Source: a virus. Taken from it: a stretch of 26,861 nucleotides of DNA. Every line of letters starts with the position of its first letter. Positions within the stretch are counted from its first letter, which is position 1. The stretch covers positions 1-26,861 of the IMG/VR virus record IMGVR_UViG_3300010399_000304; one strand, written 5' to 3'. Shown one piece after another: positions 20,870 through 26,861 of this stretch. Made by a program: the position numbers and the translations under genes. A model generated the notes under the pieces. That model had not been told where the DNA came from. It made no database searches and saw nothing but the letters and a program-made list of their open reading frames with translations.

Positions 20870-21139
20870 TCACGCGGCTTCACGTTCCTCGATATACTGC
20901 TGCGCGAATTTCCACTCACGCATCAATCCCGGTCCCAGTTCGGATTCTTTCAACAGCCAATACAGCTCCACTACGGATCTAGCGAAATCCTCCGCGGCTT
21001 CACCGAAAGACCGGCCTGTTCCGAAAAGAGAAAGCGGCCGAGACCATAGGAAGATCTCATCGCCGAAACGTTTTTCCATCACCGGGATCGCACGACGCAG
21101 TCTTAACCGTGGATCACGGATCATGCCGAGTTTCTTCAT
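20870..21139 (-). CDS. Uncharacterised helical protein, 89 aa
   Basis: The start overlaps the oxidoreductase stop as ATGA. The protein begins MKKLGMIRDPRLRLRRAIPV, is basic over its first third, and then has acidic helices FGEAAEDFARSVVELYWLLK and ESELGPGLMREWKFAQQYIE. It has no Cys cluster, signal or membrane span. I do not recognise the family. Its coupling to the oxidoreductase suggests co-expression, but it may simply be a passenger. Confidence 0.6.
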   Translation of the reverse strand: MKKLGMIRDPRLRLRRAIPVMEKRFGDEIFLWSRPLSLFGTGRSFGEAAEDFARSVVELYWLLKESELGPGLMREWKFAQQYIEEREAA

Positions 21140-22149
21140 GCGGACCTCGACTGAAGCGCCGATTCAAGAACGCGCTGCACATCAAGACCGTCGCGAAATG
21201 ATGGCCGTGCTTGCTTTCCTGTCAGAATCCAATCAATGAATCGTTGCACAATCTGAGATGCCGGCCGCACCCGACAATCGACACCCGTTTCTTCCGGTTC
21301 GCTGATCGGATCGCCTGCGGCCTCGTGGCCTTTGTGATGCTGTAGCGTGAAGCCGTATACCGGATTCTCCGTGGCATTGGATAACACCAGGGTCCCAGCA
21401 GTTCCTAGAATCTCAACGGAATGTCGCGCCGCCGTGGGACTCCCCGAACTCACCGTGAGCGTTCCCGCCGTTCCGTTCTCAAACGTAATCATCAGCGTCG
21501 CGATCGTGTCTCCCGAATGCCGATAGTCGAAAGGCTTGGTGACTCTAGCAGTAACAGAGGCGATCGGGCCAAAGAACCATTGAAGGTAGTAAATCATGTG
21601 GCTGCCGTAATGCGAGAGCGCACCGCCACCAGAACGCGCGTCGGTTCTCCACGTCGTAGCGTTATGGCGATGATCGGCACTCCAGAATATCCATTCCGCC
21701 GCAATGTGCAGCGGAGTACCGATACAACCTTGACTCATCAGTTCTTTTGCCTTCGCAAAAACAGTCAATTCCGGGAATAGAAAATCCACGACATTCGCCA
21801 CTCCGCATGTCTCCGCCACGGTCACGAGGGTTTCGGCCTCGGCAAGATTCGCCGCCAATGGCTTTTCGGCAAACACGGGCTTTCCGATGGAGAGTGCCCC
21901 CATAGCAATATCCGGTTGAAAGATTGGCGGTGTCGCAATGGCAACCGCATCCACCTCGTCACAGCGAACCAGCTTTTCCCAGCACGCAAATGGACGAGGG
22001 ATGCCCAGTCGTGAAGCTGCCCGCACGGCCGTTTCTGGGGATGTTGTGGCAATCGCGGTAACTTCGCATCGATCATCGCGCCGAAAGGCTGGCAGCAGTC
22101 CATAGCTTCCAAACCCCGCACCAACGATTCCGATTCGTATCCTGTCCAC
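21136..22149 (-). CDS. Gfo/Idh/MocA family sugar oxidoreductase, 337 aa
   Basis: The N-terminal Rossmann domain has the dinucleotide loop GIVGAGFGSYG (7-17) and AVAIATPPIFQPD (68-80). The catalytic-type segment GKPVFAEKPLAANLAEAETL (89-108) contains the conserved Glu-Lys-Pro. The C-terminal alpha/beta sheet domain includes GGGALSHYGSHMIYYLQWFF (174-193), where the His residues are in the usual substrate pocket. The length is normal for the family. Members oxidise or reduce sugars and cyclitols, including NDP-sugar 3-ketoreductases of deoxysugar pathways. With the ColD/E1-like dehydratase in the same cassette, a step on a keto-deoxysugar is a reasonable but unproven role. The GTG start lies 3 bases after the methyltransferase stop. 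Confidence 0.87.
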   Translation of the reverse strand: MDRIRIGIVGAGFGSYGLLPAFRRDDRCEVTAIATTSPETAVRAASRLGIPRPFACWEKLVRCDEVDAVAIATPPIFQPDIAMGALSIGKPVFAEKPLAANLAEAETLVTVAETCGVANVVDFLFPELTVFAKAKELMSQGCIGTPLHIAAEWIFWSADHRHNATTWRTDARSGGGALSHYGSHMIYYLQWFFGPIASVTARVTKPFDYRHSGDTIATLMITFENGTAGTLTVSSGSPTAARHSVEILGTAGTLVLSNATENPVYGFTLQHHKGHEAAGDPISEPEETGVDCRVRPASQIVQRFIDWILTGKQARPSFRDGLDVQRVLESALQSRSA

Positions 22150-22152
22150 TCA

Positions 22153-22860
22153 TCAGACCGGATGGTGCATGAGATGTTTTTTCTCTAACAGATACGTGCG
22201 ATACCCGCCTAACTCAGTCACTGCGGAATAGACATCCGTCGAATAGATCAGCCGCAAGCCAGAGTCCGCGAATAATTCCAGCAACTCCGCTTCGCTGAAA
22301 TGGATTTCCAGACATGGCTTACCATAAGCTGTCTTTTCAAAATACGTCGTCGCGTCAAATCGGATGGGCGTCTTGCTGAAGATCGCATAGCGTGAAGTGA
22401 CGCGCGCCGTCTCGCGGATCACCTGCCCGTAATCGAGAATGTGCAGCATGCAGCAGCCGCTCAACACGATATCGAAAGCATCATGCGCATAGGGCAACTG
22501 TCTGGCGTCTCCAAGATCAAATCTAATACCGGGATAGAGTTCCTCTGCCAATTCCTTAAACGTCGGCGAGAAGTCGAGCGCCGTATAGTCGAAATCGTAT
22601 CCTGCAATCTTTAAGACTTCGCTGTAATAGCCTGCGCTCGCCCCGACATCGAGTAGCGATACCTTCGGCCCGAACGAGATCTGACGCAAGCAGCGAATCA
22701 GCGCATTGAACGGCGGAACCGATATCCCCTTACGGTAGTTGTCGAGTTCGCGGCTTGCAATTTCGTATTGCAGCTTTGGGATATCTGGATCCTTCCAGGC
22801 GTTCGCATGTTCTGCTGCAACAATGACCGCCTCTAACGGATCGATCCTGCGGTAGTCCAT
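22153..22860 (-). CDS. Class I SAM-dependent methyltransferase, 235 aa
   Basis: The ATG at 22860 forms a TAATG overlap with the stop ahead, which I prefer over longer starts at 22911 and 22884. Motif I is VSLLDVGASAGYYSEVL (67-83), with the SAM-binding Gly-x-Ser-x-Gly variant. LDFSP (95-99) is the motif II acidic turn. GDARQLPYAHDAFDIVLS (117-134) holds the post-II Asp and post-III strand. The C-terminal half includes YFEKTAYGKPCLEIHFSEAE, with SEAELLELF as in small-molecule and sugar methyltransferases. It is likely to methylate a sugar hydroxyl or carboxyl group of the glycan, but the substrate is not evident. Confidence 0.85.
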   Translation of the reverse strand: MDYRRIDPLEAVIVAAEHANAWKDPDIPKLQYEIASRELDNYRKGISVPPFNALIRCLRQISFGPKVSLLDVGASAGYYSEVLKIAGYDFDYTALDFSPTFKELAEELYPGIRFDLGDARQLPYAHDAFDIVLSGCCMLHILDYGQVIRETARVTSRYAIFSKTPIRFDATTYFEKTAYGKPCLEIHFSEAELLELFADSGLRLIYSTDVYSAVTELGGYRTYLLEKKHLMHHPV

Positions 22861-23138
22861 TATGCTGGACACGGAGATTCCCATTCCTCGCGCGGTCTTA
22901 TCGCCTGCCATGCGGCATTTTCTTCGTCAGACAGCCAATACTTTGTTAGTGCATGGATATCGACCTGCCGTATATATCCATCGGGCGAATAAATATGAAC
23001 TTCTACCAACGACCATTTGCTGTATTTAAGCTCCGCCCAAGCGGTTTTTGCATACCGTGTAACTACGCACTGACCATCGATATAACGCACTTCGCTAGGT
23101 TTTGCTAAGAGGCTACGCACAACATCTCCGCCACGCAT
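22860..23138 (-). CDS. Uncharacterised small protein, 92 aa
   Basis: The frame is coupled to the methyltransferase by TAATG. The start is uncertain: ATG at 23138 is used here, GTG at 23159 overlaps the gene ahead, and GTG at 23120 has the best ribosome site (GGAG, 5 bases spacing). The product from residue 13 on (KPSEVRYIDGQCVVTRYAKT, then AWAELKYSKWSLVEVHIYSP) looks beta-rich, with a central Tyr/Trp-rich sheet and a helical C terminus (SDEENAAWQAIRPREEWE). No family is recognised. It may be a small accessory protein of the neighbouring transferases. Confidence 0.55.
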   Translation of the reverse strand: MRGGDVVRSLLAKPSEVRYIDGQCVVTRYAKTAWAELKYSKWSLVEVHIYSPDGYIRQVDIHALTKYWLSDEENAAWQAIRPREEWESPCPA

Positions 23139-23146
23139 TCTGTCGC

Positions 23147-24232
23147 TTACGCGGGGCACAGCACCCCCGTCAGTACTTCCGATACTTTCTGCATTCGCTT
23201 GGCGTAGGTGTGATCGGTCAGCGTTCGTTTCTGCCCATTCGCCGCAATCGTCACCCGTTCGTCGTAGTGCTTGAGGTAATGCTGAATCTTGTGGACTGCA
23301 TGCGCAGGTGTCAGGTACGTCTGGACTTCATTCGCTTGAAACATTTCCCAGACATTCTTGCTCTCTTCCGTAAGTAGCATTGCGCCGCAGCCAGTGCTTT
23401 CGTATACCCTCATGCAATTGGTGTAGCCTTCCGCGACCTCGCCATGACGATTGATACATATCTTCGACTGTAGAAGAATCTCGTACATATCAAGGCCCCA
23501 CGCTTGCCCCTGATACTTCTGCCGAAGAAGCGAATCCGCTGGCAGTGTCTCCACGCCATAGCCCCACCATTTGAATGTCGGTATTTCGCGCGCGACAGTT
23601 TCGAGCACCTGCATTCCGTACGTCCAGTGACTCGGATTGCCGACACCGCCGATAAACACGCAGTCGTGAATGCGTTTTAATGCGTCAGGATAGCCGGTAT
23701 ACCGCCGTTCCCACTGCTTGCTTACTAGCTTGTGTATCGCCTCAAACTCAAATGCCAGCGGATTGTACACGGCACGAACGCCGAGCACCTCGATGCGCGG
23801 GACGTAATGCGGAAACGACGTGAAGATCAAATGAAACTCACGAACGCGCTCATCTCCCGCCCATGGACACGAATGCTGTGCGACCAACAGATACGATTCG
23901 CGCAACCGATGCAGCGTGGACACGCTAAAGAACGAGAGGTCCTGCACGAAGACAACATCGGGCGCGAAGGCTGCGATTTGGGCGAGAGCAATGTCTTCCA
24001 GATCCCTCGACGAGACATTGTTTTCCATCGCCCAGTGTTGCTGGAGTTCCCAAATATTCGCGATGATGTCGATGGCTTCCCAGCCTAATTGACGCAAATT
24101 GCGCGTCACAAAGTCGGCTGTTCCGAATTGGCGAGCGAGAATCTTGTCGAGTCCTACTTGATAACCTTCGCTACAAACAGGCATCGCTTTTACTGCTTCA
24201 GGATAGTAGGTATCGACGCAGACAAGCCGCAT
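23147..24232 (-). CDS. GT1/CgeB-like glycosyltransferase, 361 aa
   Basis: The ATG at 24232 overlaps the preceding stop as TAATG; an in-frame start at 24268 would add 12 atypical residues. The N-terminal domain contains MRLVCVDTYYPEAVKAM and PDVVFVQDLSFFSVSTLHRL (91-110), a beta-alpha unit of the GT-B fold. The C-terminal domain carries CVFIGGVGNPSHWTYGMQVL (191-210), then EILLQSKICINRHGEVAEGY (251-270) and TNCMRVYESTGCGAMLLTEE (271-290). The Met-Arg-x-x-Glu-x-x-x-Cys-Gly-Ala segment is the signature of the CgeB-like glycosyl-transferase 1 subgroup. It is cytoplasmic and presumably adds a sugar to the cassette's glycan or protein target. Confidence 0.85.
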   Translation of the reverse strand: MRLVCVDTYYPEAVKAMPVCSEGYQVGLDKILARQFGTADFVTRNLRQLGWEAIDIIANIWELQQHWAMENNVSSRDLEDIALAQIAAFAPDVVFVQDLSFFSVSTLHRLRESYLLVAQHSCPWAGDERVREFHLIFTSFPHYVPRIEVLGVRAVYNPLAFEFEAIHKLVSKQWERRYTGYPDALKRIHDCVFIGGVGNPSHWTYGMQVLETVAREIPTFKWWGYGVETLPADSLLRQKYQGQAWGLDMYEILLQSKICINRHGEVAEGYTNCMRVYESTGCGAMLLTEESKNVWEMFQANEVQTYLTPAHAVHKIQHYLKHYDERVTIAANGQKRTLTDHTYAKRMQKVSEVLTGVLCPA

Positions 24233-25419
24233 TACCCAATCACCTGCAACTTCAATTCGTCTGTCCAATGATGCACCACGTCGAGCGCCTCTTCGTTTTC
24301 ATAGAACCATTTTCGCAGATACCGCGCTTCTTCATGCCGGTTCGGTCCCGTCCGATATAACCGCGATGTGATCTTTTGCACCGTGGAATCTCGTAGCGTC
24401 TTCATGTAATCGCTGTTATTGCGGATGAATATGGGCGGTCCACCATTCGCGGGATTCGGCAGTGTTTGCCAGCGATGATCTTCCTCCTCGCCGCAGAACA
24501 TCATTTCCTTGAACGTGGACGGTAAGACGACGGTTCCACGTTTCGCAATACGACTGAGAGCCGCCGCCGCACGTTCAGGATTTGGAACATGTTCAAGCGC
24601 ATGACTGCACCACACGTAATCGAACGCTTTATCCGGAATGTCCGATAATCCTTCCATCAGATTGCCGATGATGACTTGCTTGCCTTGCTCCTGAAGTGGT
24701 CGCAAATTGTCCAAATTGCAATCCAGATAGGTATTTGCACGAGGATGCGGGTAGGCTCCCGGCCCCACATCAAGAACGCTCCAGCTATCGGGAATCTCGG
24801 GAAGCTTCACGTAGTCTCGAGGTGCGCGTGGTCCGGGTTTCCGAAAGTTTAGACAAAAAGCAGGAAACCAGTGAATGTTTGGCTCCTCAGCTTCTAAAAC
24901 GAAACCATGGCTTTCGACTAAGGCAGTCAATCGCTCTCTCGAATATCCGCACAGGTGATAGCCAAACTCATTACGTCGAGGACCGAGCAGATGCCTTTCA
25001 TAGAACGCATCGCCGGTTTGACGTAATAGCCGAACGGTCTCGGTATGGTCCGGAACGTCGATACGCAGAATGCCGTTCGGTTCCATGATCTCATCAATCG
25101 CGTCGAGTGCTTTGTGCGCCTCGCCAATAGACAGATGCTCGAATGCGTGCCTTGTGAGGACTTCCGAGACGGACCAGTAGGCCGCAGGGATGTTGTCGAA
25201 GCTACCATAGGCATCCACGACCATCTCTTGCTCAAGCGGTCCTTGACGCAATCTGTCGATGGTTTTGTCCTGATGCTTGCCGTAATAGTTACTTTCGGAA
25301 GTCTGTAATTTCTCGACAAGATCCGGCCTGTCGGACGCAAGAAAGATGTTAGGGCCGCGCACATCGATATTGACGTAATCCGTCAGATATACCGAGCCAG
25401 CCCCAATATGGATTTTCAC
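24232..25419 (-). CDS. Double-domain SAM methyltransferase, 395 aa
   Basis: The GTG start follows the glycosyltransferase stop directly (TAAGTG). Two class I methyltransferase units are fused. The first spans about residues 1-190: MKIHIGAGSVYLTDYVNIDV, then LTRHAFEHLSIGEAHKALDA and EPNGILRIDVPD. The second spans about 208-395: WSVLDVGPGAYPHPRANTYL, IIGNLMEGLSDIPDKAFDYV, then WCSHALEHVPNPERAAAALS. Both have the His-x-Leu/Phe-Glu-His segment of sugar and small-molecule methyltransferases. The first lacks a complete Gly-rich motif I (HIGAGS only), so it may be reduced to substrate recognition. The fusion suggests two methylations or one active plus one scaffold domain. It sits between two glycosyltransferases. 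Confidence 0.83.
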   Translation of the reverse strand: MKIHIGAGSVYLTDYVNIDVRGPNIFLASDRPDLVEKLQTSESNYYGKHQDKTIDRLRQGPLEQEMVVDAYGSFDNIPAAYWSVSEVLTRHAFEHLSIGEAHKALDAIDEIMEPNGILRIDVPDHTETVRLLRQTGDAFYERHLLGPRRNEFGYHLCGYSRERLTALVESHGFVLEAEEPNIHWFPAFCLNFRKPGPRAPRDYVKLPEIPDSWSVLDVGPGAYPHPRANTYLDCNLDNLRPLQEQGKQVIIGNLMEGLSDIPDKAFDYVWCSHALEHVPNPERAAAALSRIAKRGTVVLPSTFKEMMFCGEEEDHRWQTLPNPANGGPPIFIRNNSDYMKTLRDSTVQKITSRLYRTGPNRHEEARYLRKWFYENEEALDVVHHWTDELKLQVIG

Positions 25420-26148
25420 TTACCGAACCGCTTCCGGCCTCATACCGTGACTCCACGTCTCACCGCCGCTCGTGTCCACGCGATATTTCTGATAGGTCGC
25501 TGTCCATTCGGATTGCAACGGCATGTACTTTTTACACAGGATGTCGTTATCGTTGCGTTGCGTCAGTTCGTTGGCACAACGGATCTCGTCTTTCTGAACG
25601 TGATGCAACACGCGGGCCGTGGGGATATCGGCAATACCGTAGTCGGCTAATAAGATCCGAAACGCGAAGCTGTTATCACCGCCATACATTCGGATGTCTT
25701 CATCGAAAAACCCAACGTCCTCACCGAGCAAGCGCGGGAAGATTCCGAAGTTCGCGTACACGCAACCCCATGCGGAATTCACATGAAACGGCCCACCATT
25801 TTCGGAATAGTGCAGGGCGCCGAGTCCGATATCGGGATGCGCTTCCATGAAGGCGATGGCTTCTAAATCGTAATTCGGCAAGACTTCCGCGTCGTCATTC
25901 AGGAACAGTATCCATTTTCCTTTCGCTTCACCGAACGCTCGGTTGTATCCGCGAACGTGTCCGAGTCGCGGCTTCTCATGAATCACGCGCACATTCCGCC
26001 ACTCGGAGACGTAAGGGATTTCAGAAGCATCGCTGACGACGAGTTCCCAGTTCACCTTCGTATGCAGCACAATCGAGCGCACCAATCGCGCGAAGGATGG
26101 ATCGCGTTCGACTTTCCCGGTAACGAGACTCAATAACGGTTTAGTCAT
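25420..26148 (-). CDS. GT2 family glycosyltransferase, 242 aa
   Basis: The start overlaps the head-tail connector stop as ATGA, so this accessory gene has been spliced tightly onto the head module. The GT-A signature runs from LLSLVTGKVERDPSFARLVR, VNWELVVSDAS and RLGHVRGYNRAFGEAKGKW (61-79) to LFLNDDAEVL (81-90), where N-D-D is the DxD-type metal site. The acceptor-side motif is MYGGDNSFAFR (154-164), with Gly-Asp in place of the more common Glu-Asp. The product is soluble with no membrane anchor. It probably makes the first or an early transfer of the cassette, but the sugar cannot be read from the sequence. Confidence 0.86.
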   Translation of the reverse strand: MTKPLLSLVTGKVERDPSFARLVRSIVLHTKVNWELVVSDASEIPYVSEWRNVRVIHEKPRLGHVRGYNRAFGEAKGKWILFLNDDAEVLPNYDLEAIAFMEAHPDIGLGALHYSENGGPFHVNSAWGCVYANFGIFPRLLGEDVGFFDEDIRMYGGDNSFAFRILLADYGIADIPTARVLHHVQKDEIRCANELTQRNDNDILCKKYMPLQSEWTATYQKYRVDTSGGETWSHGMRPEAVR

Positions 26149-26456
26149 GCAACCGTGGGGTCACGTTTCAGTCGGATCAAGTCGAGCATTCCCTGAGAGA
26201 GGATGTTGCTAATACTGGCTTCACGGTTGAAGTAGAGTTCGCCCAACACGAGACTCGTAACGTTCTTGTAATAGTCCGGTGCATTGACCTCTTGAGGGCT
26301 ATTGATGTACCACGCATCCGGTATTGCTGAGAGTTTGAAGAAATCCAGAACTAGCGCAGATGCGACTTCAATCTTGGCCACGATATCTTCATCCGCATCG
26401 GAGTGTGTGACGCGAAGATGCGCCTTCGCTTCCTTTAAAGAAATCAGTCCACTCAA
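26145..26456 (-). CDS. gp6-like head-tail connector protein, 103 aa
   Basis: The protein has the HK97 gp6/SPP1 gp15 pattern. ISLKEAKAHLRVTHSDADED (5-24) is the diagnostic N-terminal helix with the His-Leu-Arg-Val box, followed by IEVASALVLDFF and the C-terminal helix YKNVTSLVLGELYFNREASI. Length and all-helical make-up fit. It docks on the portal as a ring and receives the adaptor and tail. It overlaps the neighbours on both sides by 4 bases. In most phages the adaptor gene follows at once; here the glycan cassette separates the two. Confidence 0.88.
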   Translation of the reverse strand: MSGLISLKEAKAHLRVTHSDADEDIVAKIEVASALVLDFFKLSAIPDAWYINSPQEVNAPDYYKNVTSLVLGELYFNREASISNILSQGMLDLIRLKRDPTVA

Positions 26457-26861
26457 TGCTTGCTTCCCGTGGAGTAATCAACCTGCGTGAGATCTCGTCC
26501 CGGCCGGCCGTCTTTTCCGTCTTTACCTGGATCGCCCTTGCTGCCTACAGCGCCCTGTGAACCTTGCTTCGTAAAAAGCGTCCAGTCTGGAATATTGGAA
26601 GCACCGGGACCGACTTTCGTGCCGGCGATATTGCAAATCCACGTATCTCCGCCTCGGCGCACGATATCGCCCTTGACGTATTCCTTGGTTGACTCCCATA
26701 TTCCTCGGAATAACGGGACGTCGACACGGCGATTCACGATCAGTTGCTGGCCATCCGTCGAGGTCCGGATGTAGCCGAATTCGCGGGGATCGTCCGAATG
26801 AATAGGCTGTTCCTCGGCGTTTCCATTCATCAGCACTTGCCATCCGGCATTCAGCAAATCA
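26453..26861 (-). CDS. Carbohydrate-binding/collagen-like phage protein, 5' partial
   Basis: The frame is open at the right edge (the upstream codon is still coding), so the N terminus is missing; about 135 residues are visible. FRGIWESTKEYVKGDIVRRG, then GDTWICNIAGTKVGPGAS and PDWTLFTKQG, is a CBM5/12-like chitin- or glycan-binding module with the usual aromatic residues (W, Y, W, W). The end GSQGAVGSKGDPGKDGKDGR, then PGRDLTQ, is a collagen-type Gly-x-y run. Such modules are attached to capsid- or neck-associated phage proteins. The position next to the connector suggests a decoration protein or a portal-region protein. Confidence 0.75.
   Translation of the reverse strand, partial: DLLNAGWQVLMNGNAEEQPIHSDDPREFGYIRTSTDGQQLIVNRRVDVPLFRGIWESTKEYVKGDIVRRGGDTWICNIAGTKVGPGASNIPDWTLFTKQGSQGAVGSKGDPGKDGKDGRPGRDLTQVDYSTGSKH

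Overview
The window is a stretch of the structural region of a long-tailed (siphovirus-type) bacteriophage or prophage. Nearly every gene reads on the minus strand, so the biological order runs from the right end of the window to the left. I see no integrase, replication gene, lysis gene, tRNA or CRISPR. The host cannot be named. Sec signal peptides, mostly Shine-Dalgarno-led starts and mixed ATG/GTG starts fit many bacteria. The most likely source is an uncultivated tailed phage.

Layout, right to left. (1) 26861-26145: the 3' part of a carbohydrate-binding/collagen-like protein, then a gp6-like head-tail connector. (2) 26148-12707: about 13.4 kb of accessory genes inserted between that connector and the head-tail adaptor. 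They are glycosyltransferases of several families (two GT2, one GT1/CgeB-like, one GT8-like, one exostosin/GT47-like and three related DD-motif phage enzymes), three methyltransferase domains in two proteins, a Gfo/Idh/MocA oxidoreductase, a ColD/E1-type sugar 3-dehydratase with His at the catalytic Lys position, an HNH-type endonuclease and several very small proteins. (3) 12710-6316: head-tail adaptor, tail tube, tail assembly chaperones G and GT with a -1 frameshift, HK97 gp10-like protein and a 1302-residue tape measure protein. (4) 6319-2596: four consecutive genes with hydrophobic or Sec-type N termini and beta-rich products, including a parallel beta-helix. (5) 2589-1: two tail-tip-type proteins, the second carrying a LamG-like lectin domain and running off the left edge.

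The minus-strand genes are tightly coupled by ATGA, GTGA and TAATG overlaps. Four small plus-strand genes (10683, 17272, 19642, 20743), and perhaps a small structured RNA at 19920, fit into narrow gaps. Each has a -10-like hexamer only 5-7 bases before its start, which suggests leaderless, independently transcribed morons.

The most striking is the 87-residue plus-strand gene just upstream of the tape measure gene. It encodes a membrane anchor followed by a segment matching the tape measure protein at 15 of 19 residues, although 10 of those 15 residues use different codons. This points to a protein-level mimic of the tape measure, possibly a superinfection-exclusion factor like HK97 gp15 in position and size.

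Taken together, the inserted cassette probably builds or decorates a glycan from host nucleotide sugars, since no nucleotidyltransferase or 4,6-dehydratase is present. The target could be the virion itself (tail tube or capsid) or the host surface.
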